Source: Candidatus Palauibacter poriticola
GTDB lineage: Bacteria; Gemmatimonadota; Gemmatimonadetes; Palauibacterales; Palauibacteraceae
Assembly: GCA_012270965.1 (NCBI GenBank)
Contig: JAAXHJ010000068.1
Location: 1-50,245 of the forward strand
Length of the DNA: 50,245 nucleotides
Direction of reading: 5' to 3'
The translations under genes were made by a program, and so were the position numbers. Shown here piece after piece: positions 1 to 7,863 of the stretch. The stretch's first letter is position 1. Each line of letters begins with the position of its first letter. The notes beneath the pieces are model-generated. The model searched no databases, was not told the DNA's origin, and worked only from the letters and a program-made list of their open reading frames with translations.

Positions 1-1
1 C

Positions 2-226
2 GCTGCACGGCTTGCGCTCGCGCTGGACGACCCGGAGCTACGGCGGACAGTCGAGCGGCTCGCCGCCGACCGCGCGTACGCCGAGGCGTTGGTGTTGGAC
101 GCGTTCCCCGTCATCGTCGGGAGTCACGCCCAGGATACGGACAGCGTGCAGGAGTACGCGCGGCTGTTTCTCTCCGGCGGGGGGGCCGACATCGGGCCGA
201 ACCGCCGTCGGACCCCGCCCGGGTAG
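2..226 (+). CDS. C-terminal end of an unrecognised protein (5' end outside window)
   Basis: An open frame enters from the left edge and runs 74 codons to TAG at 224-226. The peptide is Ala/Leu/Arg-rich and starts like a helical segment (ALALDDPELRRTVERLAADR), followed by a more mixed part with EALVLDAFPVIVG and VQEYARLFL. Codon choice is strongly G/C in third positions, as in the neighbouring genes, which is the main reason to believe it. I do not recognise the family. The tail after a run of seven G at about 179-185 (PNRRRTPPG) looks unlike a protein end. A sequencing or evolutionary frameshift there could have cut the true frame short. Confidence 0.5.
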   Translation, partial: AARLALALDDPELRRTVERLAADRAYAEALVLDAFPVIVGSHAQDTDSVQEYARLFLSGGGADIGPNRRRTPPG

Positions 227-408
227 AGGGCACCGCGGGGAACTCCGTATTCGACCGCCCGGCACGCCCGATCCGGATGCGGAGTCGCTGGCCGCGGTGG
301 CCGGGGCGGAGGTGTTCGTGCGGAGTGGAACGCCGTCCGCCGCAGCCGGCACACACCGTCTGTACGGCTTGCCGGGCCCTTACGGCCGCCGCGGCGGTGG
401 CGCACCGA
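227..408. other. Short stretch without a clear gene
   Basis: No complete gene is seen. On the plus strand, the frame one base off from the preceding partial gene reads plausibly protein-like (AESLAAVAGAEVFVRSG) up to about 410. This may be the displaced end of that gene after a frameshift. The stretch also separates it from the leftward, decayed amidohydrolase that ends at 409. Confidence 0.3.
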
Positions 409-1200
409 TCATGCGTCAGTCGCGGCAAATGGCCTGGCCGGGGAGGCGGTATCGACGAGTTCCGCGCCGCGGACCACGAAGCTGCCTGCGACGAGCACGT
501 GCTCGATCCCGGAGGACGGCTGCGTGGGCGACTCGAAGGTCGCGTTGTCGATGACCGCGGATGTGAACGAAGTTCGCCACGCCTTCTTCAGCCGCGAGTT
601 GGAACATCCGGTGAATCTCCTCGCGCCGGGCTCCAGGCGTGTACTGGATGCCGTAGCCAATCCCGAGCAGCCCCGCGTCCCAGCTCCTCGCGCAGCCGGT
701 CCTCCATCACCCGCGATCTGCGCCAAGTCGGCGGCCAGCCGGACCGCTTCCTCCCGTCCGCCGAGGGCGAGACGACGGGCCGCACCGTGCGAGGCCGTGG
801 CTCCGTAGTGGATGACGGCCCTCCCTTCCCGGCTCGCATACCATTCCTCCACATCGCCGGTACCGCTCTCCAGCTCGAGCGCGGCCGTGACCCCGTCCCG
901 CGCCTGCAGTCGGCTCGAGAAGAGGTCCTGCCCGTGGGCGTGGAGGTCGATGAACCCCGGCGCGACAACGAGACCGGACACGTCGACCACCGTCTCGCCA
1001 TCCAGCGGAGACTCGGAAATCGCGGTGATCGTCCCGTTGCGGATCTCGACGTGTCGCACGGCATCGAGACCGGATTCGGGGTCCATCACGCGACCGCCCG
1101 CGAGGACCATGTCATGGCTCTGGGCCGCGGCCCGGGAGGAGGTCGAGGCGAGGGCCGAGACGACGGCGGTGGCGATGGCGATCAGCGTTCGGAACCGCAT
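409..1200 (-). pseudogene. Decayed amidohydrolase (D-aminoacylase/dihydroorotase-like), frameshifted and internally deleted
   Basis: Reading from an ATG at 1200, the product begins with a signal peptide ending near AAAQ. It continues with a normal amidohydrolase entry (AGGRVMDPESGLDAVRHVEIRNG, then VAPGFIDLHAHGQD carrying the metal-binding HxH). Near 700 homology moves to a second frame (MEDRLREELGRG) and then to a third (LGIGYGIQYTPGARREEIHR, then MFQLAAEEGVANFVHIR). At about 560 it jumps back to the first frame, directly into the extreme C-terminus (IDNATFESPTQPSSGIEHVL). The roughly 250 residues normally between those points, with the remaining metal ligands, are missing. About 263 codons remain, against about 480-550 in intact relatives. 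It lies directly downstream of the DUF819 permease gene on the same strand and was probably the last gene of that operon. A functional product is very unlikely. Confidence 0.8.
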
Positions 1201-1229
1201 GAGAGGGATCCTTCCTTCATGGATCTGCT

Positions 1230-2444
1230 TCACCCGAGCAACCCCGGGAGCGCACGCGCGGCGAGGAGTCCGAGGAACGTCCCGATGGCGTTGCCGAGCG
1301 AGCCGATCAAGACGGCCGGGAGCACGAGATCGCCGCGACCCAGACTGCGCGCGAGCGCGAGCGCGGAGGTTCCGCCGCCGACGTTCGCCTGAGACGCCAC
1401 CGCCGCGATATCCACGTCGAGCCGCAGGAGGCGTGCGGCACCGAACGTGATGAATCCGTGTACGACGATGATCGTGAGGGTGAATACGAGGAGCGCGGCA
1501 CCGAGCGGGCCGACATCGGCCAGCGCCCGCACGTCGCAGTGGGCCCCGATCACGCACAGAAAAAGATAGACGGAGAACAGACCGAGCGTCCGGCTTCCGG
1601 CGAGGTCCGCGATGGCCCGAAACTGGGCGAGGATAAGGGCGATCACCGTGAGGGTCAGGATGTCGGGGACCGGGAACCCCATGGTGGCGGTCCAGGCCTC
1701 CAGCCGCCGCGAGGCCCACAGCGTCCCGAATCCGATCGCGAGGACGAGGGCCAGATCGACCGGATGCACGCGCTCGGTGTCCTCGGCGATCCCGAGGTCC
1801 GGGGTCCGGTCGGCGGAGTCCGGCCCCGCCGCCGTCCCGTCCGCTGCCGACCCACCCCGCCTCCAGCCGGACTTCGGCCAGTGCGGCCGCAACCAGCGCG
1901 GAATCGCGATCGTCGCGGCCATCCACACCGTCGTCATGATCGAGTCCACGGCCGACGCGCCGCCGAACAGCACGCCCTCGCTCATGACGTCGTACCTGAG
2001 CGCGACCGCGTTGAAGTTCACGCTGCCGCCCGTGTAGGTGCCCGTGAACATTCCCCCCAGCGGCCCGAACAGCGGACCGATCCGCTCCGGCCCGTCCACG
2101 AGCGCCATGCCCACGATCACGCCGGCAACGGTCCCCAGCGACCCGATAAGAAAGAGCGTGATGATCGGAAGCCCGGCGCGGAGAATGTCGCGCAGGTTAA
2201 CCTTCAGGAGGAGCCACACGATCGCGAGCGGGGCGACCGTGCCGAAGATCGCATCGTAGGCCGGCACCGGGTTCAAATCGGTCGAGGAGGTCGGCAGGAG
2301 ACCGAAGTTCGCGATGATCGCGGTGAGGATGATGACCATCAGCGCGGTGCCGCCGTGCCGCAGGAAGCTCCGCCGCACGAGCCATTCCGTCCCCGCGATG
2401 ACGAGGCACAGGGCGGCGGCGATGTAGAGCGTCTGCGCCGTCAC
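1230..2444 (-). CDS. DUF819 family membrane protein
   Basis: A 404-residue integral membrane protein starting at GTG 2444. It has about ten or more hydrophobic segments. The DUF819 (YjcL-like) features are an N-terminal helix pair, the conserved stretch FGPLGGMFTGTYTGGSVNF in the middle, and a second half ending in a Gly-rich segment (ANVGGGTSALALARSLGR). A charged, Pro/Asp-rich cytoplasmic loop (about residues 195-235) separates the two halves. The substrate is unknown for the family; the fold resembles anion or amino-acid carriers. It begins 12 bp after the proC stop and is followed by the broken amidohydrolase, so the three form a leftward operon. A peptide or amino-acid related transport role is an inference from that context only. 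Confidence 0.82.
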   Translation of the reverse strand: MTAQTLYIAAALCLVIAGTEWLVRRSFLRHGGTALMVIILTAIIANFGLLPTSSTDLNPVPAYDAIFGTVAPLAIVWLLLKVNLRDILRAGLPIITLFLIGSLGTVAGVIVGMALVDGPERIGPLFGPLGGMFTGTYTGGSVNFNAVALRYDVMSEGVLFGGASAVDSIMTTVWMAATIAIPRWLRPHWPKSGWRRGGSAADGTAAGPDSADRTPDLGIAEDTERVHPVDLALVLAIGFGTLWASRRLEAWTATMGFPVPDILTLTVIALILAQFRAIADLAGSRTLGLFSVYLFLCVIGAHCDVRALADVGPLGAALLVFTLTIIVVHGFITFGAARLLRLDVDIAAVASQANVGGGTSALALARSLGRGDLVLPAVLIGSLGNAIGTFLGLLAARALPGLLG

Positions 2445-2456
2445 GGCGCGACCCGG

Positions 2457-3272
2457 TCAGTCACCGGCGTAGAGCGACTCCGCCTTCACGGCGGAGGTCG
2501 TGATCCCCTTGATGAAGGCCGAGGAAAAGCCCCGGTGCTCCATCTCGTTGAGGCCGGCGATCGTGCAGCCGCGCGGCGTGGTCACGCTGTCGATCTCGCG
2601 CTCGGGGTGACGGCCCTGATCCCGGACGAGGGCCGCGGCTCCAAGCGCGGTCTGCGCCGCCATCCGGAGCGCCTCCTCGGGGTGGAAGCCGATCTCGATG
2701 CCGCCCTGGCAGGCGGCGCGCACCGCCCGCAGGAAGAACGCCACGCCGCAGGCGCAGAGAGCGGTGGCGGGCACCATGTGCTCCTCCTCCACGACCAGCG
2801 TGGCACCGACGGCCCGAAACAGCTCCGCCACCCGGTCGAGGGCCCCGGCGTGGGCGGGCTCCGCCGCGAGACACGTCATCGACTCGCGCAGCGCGACCGC
2901 CGTGTTGGGCATGGCGCGCACGATCGCCACATCGGGGCCCACGTGTCGGCGAATCGCCGCGATCGACGCCCCCGAGACGACGGACACGAGGAGATGGCAC
3001 CCGGCGTCCACATGCGGGGCGATTTCCATCAGCACCGCGTCCAAGGCCTGCGGCTGGACGGCGACGATCACCGTGTCGCAGGCGGCCACGGCTCCCGGAT
3101 TGTCGGACGACACGCCGAATCCCCGTTCCGCGAGATCCGCTACCCGCTCCGGGTGGCGGCGCGTGACGTGGACCTCGCCCGGGGCGTGCGAGCCAGCGGC
3201 CACGAGCCCCTCGGCGATGGCGCGCCCGATGTTCCCCGCGCCCAGGATCGCGGTCGATTTCAAGTGGCGCAT
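2457..3272 (-). CDS. proC: Pyrroline-5-carboxylate reductase
   Basis: 271 residues, the usual ProC length. ProC catalyses the last step of proline synthesis: NAD(P)H reduction of 1-pyrroline-5-carboxylate to L-proline in the cytoplasm. The N-terminal Rossmann motif GAGNIG is at residues 11-16. The substrate and dimerisation region near the C-terminus carries the family signature (VTTPRGCTIAGLNEME, then HRGFSSAFIKGI). The MPNTAVALRESMT segment in the middle is also typical. The ATG at 3272 is chosen because it places GAGNIG at the normal distance from the start; longer in-frame extensions run into repetitive non-coding sequence. It is first in a leftward operon with the DUF819 permease. Confidence 0.95.
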   Translation of the reverse strand: MRHLKSTAILGAGNIGRAIAEGLVAAGSHAPGEVHVTRRHPERVADLAERGFGVSSDNPGAVAACDTVIVAVQPQALDAVLMEIAPHVDAGCHLLVSVVSGASIAAIRRHVGPDVAIVRAMPNTAVALRESMTCLAAEPAHAGALDRVAELFRAVGATLVVEEEHMVPATALCACGVAFFLRAVRAACQGGIEIGFHPEEALRMAAQTALGAAALVRDQGRHPEREIDSVTTPRGCTIAGLNEMEHRGFSSAFIKGITTSAVKAESLYAGD

Positions 3273-3401
3273 ACCCAAACCTGTTCGCGTGTTACGGAAG
3301 GTGTGATCCGCGCGGAACCGATCATGGCGCGAGGCGCATTGTTGCCCGAGGGCCGCACCACCCGCAAGGCGTTGCCGCTTCAGCGGCGCGCCCGTCTCGG
3401 C

Positions 3402-3478
3402 GGACCCGGGGCGGCGTACCGATAATGGCCGGCCCGGGGCGGCGTACCGAAGACGGCCGGCCCGGGGCGGTGCTGCGA
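3402..3478. repeat. 28-bp tandem repeat, about 2.75 copies
   Basis: Three consecutive units share the core GGCCCGGGGCGG: a 21-bp partial unit at 3402-3422, then 28-bp units at 3423-3450 and 3451-3478. The first two end identically in GGCGTACCGA; the third has diverged there. The array lies between the divergent proC and TM2-protein genes, upstream of the TM2 ribosome-binding site. It resembles other CCCGGG-cored arrays in this window. No function can be read from it. Confidence 0.85.
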
Positions 3479-3532
3479 CCGTGGCGGTATCCTCAAGCAA
3501 AAGCGGTATCCCCAAGAAACGGAGGACGGGAG

Positions 3533-3907
3533 ATGGATCGTCGGATGGTGGAATACGAAGCGCAGAAGCAGACTCCGCTCGTGGCGTACATTCTTCTCGT
3601 GGTGTTCGGCGTGGTGGGGGCCCACAACTTCTACCTCGGACGACGCGGACAGGCGCTCGCCCAACTTCTGTTTTCCGTCTTCATGGCCGGCGCGATGCTC
3701 TGGCTCTTCGTGGGTTTCGCGTCGGCCGAGATGGGAGACGTGTCGGGGGGCTTCGACTCCTTCGTGCGGCGTGCGTGGACCTTCTACGCGATCGCCGTCA
3801 TGTGGGGCATCGGCATCTTCGCCTGGCTCGTGCTGAACGCCATCCAAGTTCCGAAGCTGATTGCGGAGCACAACGTCCGACTCCACAGACGCATCTTCGG
3901 CGAGTAG
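3533..3907 (+). CDS. TM2-domain membrane protein
   Basis: 124 residues from ATG 3533, with a good ribosome-binding site (GGAGG at 3521-3525). The TM2 signature is clear: a first transmembrane helix (LVAYILLVVFGVVGAHNFYLGR), where the short GAHNFYLGR turn is characteristic, then a second helix (LAQLLFSVFMAGAMLWLFVGF). A third hydrophobic stretch (YAIAVMWGIGIFAWLVLNAI) follows, making it longer than the minimal two-helix domain. It is an inner-membrane protein of unknown biochemical role. The gene stands alone, with repetitive DNA upstream and the convergent VapC gene downstream. Confidence 0.85.
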   Translation: MDRRMVEYEAQKQTPLVAYILLVVFGVVGAHNFYLGRRGQALAQLLFSVFMAGAMLWLFVGFASAEMGDVSGGFDSFVRRAWTFYAIAVMWGIGIFAWLVLNAIQVPKLIAEHNVRLHRRIFGE

Positions 3908-3958
3908 CCGAACCCGCCACTCATCGGCGATCCCGCAACCGCTCCGGGATACGGGTCG

Positions 3959-4399
3959 TCAGGGCTCCAAGCTCTCGAGACAGCGGACGTGGAGGCCGCT
4001 GAAGCGTTCAAAGTCGCGGTCGTTGGTGAGAAGTGTGGAGATCCCGTGCTCCCGGCACAACGCGACGATCTGCGCATCGAACAGCAGGTTTCCCCGCGCG
4101 TCGGCCGCGCGGGACGTGGCAGTCAGAAGATCGAGGAAGCCGGCTCCGGGAAGAACGACCCGGCAGCTCGGCGAAGCGACGACGCCGTTGAGGAAATCCA
4201 CGGCCCGCTCCAACGTTGACGGTGGTCTGAAGACCCGCCTGTGGGTAACGACCCGCAGGAATTCCGCCGCGCAGAAGATGGGCAGACCCCAATGAGCCGC
4301 GCCCTCGGCGAGCGCAATCAACTCCCGGGCAGCTTCCGCGTGAAGTTCGGTCTCCACCCGGTGCGCATAGACCAAGACGTTGGTGTCGACGGCGATCAC
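3959..4399 (-). CDS. vapC: VapC-type PIN-domain toxin (ribonuclease)
   Basis: 146 residues with a complete PIN fold. The acidic residues expected to bind Mg/Mn are visible: D5 (IAVDTNVLVYA), E46 (CAAEFLRV), D108 (LFDAQIVA) and D127/D129 (LTNDRDFERF). VapC proteins cut specific RNAs when not bound by their antitoxin. Translation starts at GTG 4399, which overlaps the antitoxin stop (GTGA), so the two are translationally coupled in the usual antitoxin-first order. Nothing indicates inactivation. The target RNA cannot be predicted. Confidence 0.88.
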   Translation of the reverse strand: MIAVDTNVLVYAHRVETELHAEAARELIALAEGAAHWGLPIFCAAEFLRVVTHRRVFRPPSTLERAVDFLNGVVASPSCRVVLPGAGFLDLLTATSRAADARGNLLFDAQIVALCREHGISTLLTNDRDFERFSGLHVRCLESLEP

Positions 4400-4632
4400 G
4401 CGCGATCCAGGACGTCGTAGAGTGCCTCCCGATCGGAGATGTCAACCCTGGGAGGGGCGTCCCCCTGCACCGTCTTAAGTTCGAGTTTGAAGGCAGGGTC
4501 CTTCCGGCCATCGTCCATCAGCGTCGTTCGCAGCGCGTCCTCGACGAATCGGGTTAGCGAGATGCCCTCGCGTGCCGCCCTCGTTTTCGCTCTCCTCAGG
4601 ATCTGATCGTTCAGGCTAAGCGTGGTCTTCAT
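4396..4632 (-). CDS. vapB: VapB-type antitoxin with ribbon-helix-helix N-terminus
   Basis: 78 residues from ATG 4632. The N-terminus (MKTTLSLNDQILRRAKTRAA, then REGISLTRFVEDAL) is a typical ribbon-helix-helix DNA-binding unit. The C-terminal half, rich in Asp and Pro (PPRVDISDREALYDVLDRA), is the expected flexible toxin-neutralising tail. It overlaps vapC by four bases. Inverted repeats immediately upstream (4665-4701) are the likely binding site for autorepression, which is usual for such pairs. A longer in-frame start at 4704 would run through those repeats and is less likely. Confidence 0.85.
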   Translation of the reverse strand: MKTTLSLNDQILRRAKTRAAREGISLTRFVEDALRTTLMDDGRKDPAFKLELKTVQGDAPPRVDISDREALYDVLDRA

Positions 4633-4664
4633 CGGACCTCTCAAATCGGGACTGCAAATCTGCG

Positions 4665-4701
4665 GTATGGTGGCACCATACGGCTGGTGCCATCCGTATG
4701 G
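4665..4701. promoter_or_regulatory. Palindromic operator-like repeats upstream of vapBC
   Basis: GTATGGTGGCACCATAC at 4665-4681 is a perfect palindrome about one central base. Overlapping it, CCATACGG (4676-4683) and CCGTATGG (4694-4701) form a second perfect inverted repeat with centres about 16 bp apart. The block lies 33-69 bp before the antitoxin start, where a promoter and an autorepressor site would be expected. Binding by the VapBC complex is an inference. Confidence 0.6.
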
Positions 4702-4714
4702 CAAGGGAGGGGCG

Positions 4715-5980
4715 CTACTCGCCGTCCCAGCGGCGGATCGCCAGACAGGCGTTGTGCCCTCCGAAGGCGAACGAGTTCGACAAGGCGACTGAGACGGGGC
4801 GCTTGATCGCGCCGCCGTGCGCGTATTCGAGATCGCACTCCGGATCCGCCTCCTCGAAGTTGATCGTGGGCGGGATGACGCCGTTCCCGCAGACCAACGT
4901 GGAGATCACCGCCTCGATGGCCCCGGCGGCTCCCAGCGGGTGACCCGTCATCGACTTCGTCGAGCCCACCACGACGGATCGCGCGTGATCCCCCAGTACC
5001 TCCTTGATCGCCTTGGTCTCGGCCGCATCCCCCACCGGCGTCGCGGTTCCGTTCGCGTTGATGTAGCCGACTTCGACCGCCTGAAGCCCGGCATCCTCGA
5101 TCGCCTGCCGCATGGCCAGGCGGGCGCCGACCCCATCCGGAGCGGGAGCCGTCATGTGATAGGCATCCGCGCTCTGGCCGAAACCCACGATCTCCGCGAG
5201 GATGCCCGCGCCGCGCGCCTTCGCGTGCTCCAGTTCCTCGAGAATCAGCATCCCCGAGCCCTCCCCGAGCACGAAGCCGTCTCGCCCAGCGTCGAAGGGG
5301 CGGCAGGCCCTCTCCGGATCGTCGTTGCGCCTCGACATCGACCCCATCGACGCGAAGCCGGCGACGGCGAGCGGAGTGATGGCGGACTCCGTGCCCCCCG
5401 CGATCATCACATCCGTCTCTCCCCTTCGGATCGAGCGGAAGGCGAGGCCGAGCGAGTGACCGCTCGAGGCGCATGCCGACACGGTCGCGTAGTTCGGGCC
5501 GCGCGCTCCGTACAGGATCGACAGGAGTCCGACCGTCATGTCGGGGATGAACATTGGTATGAGAAGGGGGGAGACGAACCGCGGTCCTTTCGACAGGAGC
5601 TTCCGGTGCTGCGACTCCAGCAGCGGGAGCCCGCCAACCGCGACGCCGACGACGACCCCCGTCCGATTCGGCGGCAGGTGGGCGAGCCCGTCGCCGAACC
5701 CCGCCTGTTCCATGGCCTGGGAGCCCGCGGCGATGGCGAGTTGCAGGAACCGGTCCGCGCGGCGCGCTCCCTTCCGATCCAGATACCGCAGCGGATCGAA
5801 GCCCTTCACCTCGCAGGCGAAGCGCACGGCCTGGCCGGAGGCGTCGAACAGGGTGATCGGACCCGCTCCGCTCACGCCCCGGAGGAGCGCGTCCCAGGTG
5901 GAGTCCACATCGAGACCGATGGGCGTGACCATCCCGACGCCCGTGATGACGACACGCCTCGTTGCATCGGTCCGGATCAA
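4715..5980 (-). CDS. fabF: Beta-ketoacyl-ACP synthase II-like protein with an Asn at a catalytic His position
   Basis: 421 residues, the normal FabF length, with the thiolase fold throughout. It starts at TTG 5980 behind AGGAG (complement of 5990-5994). FabF condenses malonyl-ACP with acyl-ACP in cytoplasmic fatty-acid elongation. The nucleophile C170 is present (TVSACASSGHS), as are the conserved K342 and H347 (TKSMTGHPLGAAG) and the gating loop near the end (NSFAFGGHN). The other catalytic His, normally in NAHGT, is replaced: the sequence reads INANGTATP, so residue 310 is Asn (codon AAC). The usual Cys-His-His triad is therefore Cys-Asn-His. No acyl carrier protein or other fab gene is adjacent; vapBC follows on the same strand. 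It may be a specialised paralogue rather than the housekeeping enzyme. Confidence 0.85.
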   Translation of the reverse strand: MIRTDATRRVVITGVGMVTPIGLDVDSTWDALLRGVSGAGPITLFDASGQAVRFACEVKGFDPLRYLDRKGARRADRFLQLAIAAGSQAMEQAGFGDGLAHLPPNRTGVVVGVAVGGLPLLESQHRKLLSKGPRFVSPLLIPMFIPDMTVGLLSILYGARGPNYATVSACASSGHSLGLAFRSIRRGETDVMIAGGTESAITPLAVAGFASMGSMSRRNDDPERACRPFDAGRDGFVLGEGSGMLILEELEHAKARGAGILAEIVGFGQSADAYHMTAPAPDGVGARLAMRQAIEDAGLQAVEVGYINANGTATPVGDAAETKAIKEVLGDHARSVVVGSTKSMTGHPLGAAGAIEAVISTLVCGNGVIPPTINFEEADPECDLEYAHGGAIKRPVSVALSNSFAFGGHNACLAIRRWDGE

Positions 5981-6280
5981 GCTGCTTCTCTCCTGGGATT
6001 GACCTCGTTCCGCTCCTCACCGCGTTGGGGGGAGATAATACGGCGAGGCGGAAGACCTGACATGGCCCTCCGGAGATACCGCGTCCGGACAGCGAGCGGA
6101 GGGGTTCCCGGTTTCCGGACGCGGAGCTGGGCGGTTATCGGGGTTGCCGGCCCCCGGGCTTCGACGCTTCCCACCGCGGCGGCAGCGCCTTCGCCACCTT
6201 AGCTGCCGAGAGGCCGGCGTACTTGGAGGTCCTTGCGGATCTTTCCGGCGAGATCCCGGTTGATCTCGCTGTGCCTGGAG
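5981..6280. other. Intergenic region between fabF-like gene and tRNA-Ser
   Basis: About 300 bp upstream of the leftward ketosynthase gene. Only its ribosome-binding site (5990-5994) is clear. A short leftward frame (about 6135-6260) reads KYAGLSAAKVAKALPPRWE but has no good start and atypical codons. It may be a gene relic or chance. No hairpin or promoter stands out. Confidence 0.4.
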
Positions 6281-6364
6281 CGGAGGGGGTGGGATTCGAA
6301 CCCACGTGGGCGTAAGCCCGCCGGTTTTCAAGACCGGTGCATTCAGCCGCTCTGCCACCCCTCC
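6281..6364 (-). tRNA. tRNA-Ser (anticodon UGA)
   Basis: The complement folds as a class II tRNA. The acceptor GGAGGGG pairs with CCCCTCC. The anticodon stem CCGGT/ACCGG carries a loop with TGA. There is a long variable arm (GGGCTTACGCCC) and a T arm GTGGG-TTCGAAT-CCCAC. Discriminator G is at 6281, and CCA is not encoded. It reads UCA and other UCN serine codons. Confidence 0.95.
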
Positions 6365-6455
6365 GGGTGTGGCCCAAAACTGTCCCGGGGACCGGGCCCG
6401 ATCAAGGCGACGGGTCGATCCGCGATGATGAACGACAGGCGAAGGGTCGAGCGTT

Positions 6456-7700
6456 TCAGGGGCCGGGTTCGAGCGTGATTCGGTAGCGGACCACGCGTTG
6501 GATGCCGAGGTCGTCCCGGCTGACCGCCCACACGTCATCGCCGTCGAACACCGGAGAGGGGTTGAAGGAGAAATCTTCGGGGGGATTCACGGCTCCCAGG
6601 TAGGTTCCGTCTGCCTCGAACACATCGAACCGGAGCGGAGACCTCCACACGAAGGGCGTGGAGAGCGGGTTGTCCGGGTCGTGGCCCTCATTTTCCACCT
6701 CCCGCGCCTCGGTCGAGACTCGCACCCGGATGCGGCCGTCCTGCCCCGGAAGGAGTGCCGTGAAGGGCGGCTTCGTCTCCGGGATGGACGGTCCGTCCCA
6801 CGTCCAGCCGGGGACGGACATCCCGATGCCGCGCTCGGTACGGGCGCGCGCATGATCCGCCTCGCGGGGGAAGACGCGAGCGGGCGAGTACACGCGCTCG
6901 ATTCGGAGGACGCCGTCCGGCACCTCCAGATCAATCGAATAGCGCGACGAGATTCCGCTCACGAAGCGTCCGTTGGGGTGTACCGCCCAGATCGCTTGCG
7001 GCGCGAACGGGACTCCGTACGTCACCCTGGCGCTCTCCCTTTCCGCCGTGACGGTCTCGGCCTCGAAGTTGCCGTGGGGCGGCACGATCGTGTCGCGGGG
7101 CGTTCCATCGGGGTCGAAGACGGCAAGCAGATCGCGACCGAAACCGCTCGAATCGGACAGGTCTCGCGCCGCCACGTATGTTCTCCCTTGATCGTCCGTC
7201 CACAGCGGGCGGTTCGAATAGAAGGCCGCGACATAGGGCCACTCCTCCAACGACTCCTCATCGGGGCCATAGACTTGCAGGCGCGCGTTGCCCGGATCGC
7301 GAACGACGACCCTGCGGCCGGGGAGCAGGGCCATCGCCTCCGGCCGTTGCAGCTCTCCGGGACCTTGTCCGGGTCCCCCCAGCGTCCGCAGGAAGCCGCC
7401 ATCGGCGTCGAATGTGCGGACTTCCCGCGCCTGCTGGTCGAACACGTAGACGTTGCGGTCGTCATCCACCGCGATGGATCCGACGCGGCCGAAGAGATAC
7501 TCCTCCGGGCCATCCATCTCGCCGATCGACAACTCCGGAACGAGCGTCGCGTCCCTGCCCCACACGCTCCCCGAGAGGGTGCGAACGATGATCGTATCGC
7601 CGACCGTGTCGGTAACCACTTGCGGTCCGCGGGAGACCTCCGCGCCGGTTCCGCATGCGACGAACGCCACCGAGAATACCGCGAATCGCGAATCTCTCAT
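6456..7700 (-). CDS. Six-bladed beta-propeller exported protein (probable lipoprotein)
   Basis: 414 residues from ATG 7700, behind AGGAGG five bases upstream; a TTG one codon earlier is less well placed. A short hydrophobic N-terminus ends in FVAC, an imperfect lipobox, so the protein is probably anchored in the envelope. The mature part has NHL/6-bladed propeller blades: VGSIAVDDDRNVYVFDQQAR, VRTFDADGGFLRTLGGPGQG (the Gly-rich loop before GPGE is typical), RRVVVRDPGNARLQVYGPD and further copies. Such proteins are abundant in Gemmatimonadota and related phyla; their ligands are unknown. A broken copy (8554-9700) and an intact one (10189-11280) lie nearby, so this looks like a local paralogue cluster. 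Confidence 0.8.
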   Translation of the reverse strand: MRDSRFAVFSVAFVACGTGAEVSRGPQVVTDTVGDTIIVRTLSGSVWGRDATLVPELSIGEMDGPEEYLFGRVGSIAVDDDRNVYVFDQQAREVRTFDADGGFLRTLGGPGQGPGELQRPEAMALLPGRRVVVRDPGNARLQVYGPDEESLEEWPYVAAFYSNRPLWTDDQGRTYVAARDLSDSSGFGRDLLAVFDPDGTPRDTIVPPHGNFEAETVTAERESARVTYGVPFAPQAIWAVHPNGRFVSGISSRYSIDLEVPDGVLRIERVYSPARVFPREADHARARTERGIGMSVPGWTWDGPSIPETKPPFTALLPGQDGRIRVRVSTEAREVENEGHDPDNPLSTPFVWRSPLRFDVFEADGTYLGAVNPPEDFSFNPSPVFDGDDVWAVSRDDLGIQRVVRYRITLEPGP

Positions 7701-7863
7701 CAATGCCTCCTGAACCGGACGTCCGAGAGCGCCTCACGCGGAAGCTACGGTGCGAGGATCGGTTGTTCGAGGCCGCCCTAACCAGCACCTTCGAGCTTCG
7801 AATGCACGAAGGGCCTCAGATCGGCGGCACCGCTACGAGCGGTCGCGCGCAGGGAGAGACGTG

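Noticed and set aside
6135..6377. Small leftward open frame over the tRNA-Ser gene
   Set aside because: Its N-terminal part is just the tRNA read as codons. The remaining tail has no start and no recognised similarity.
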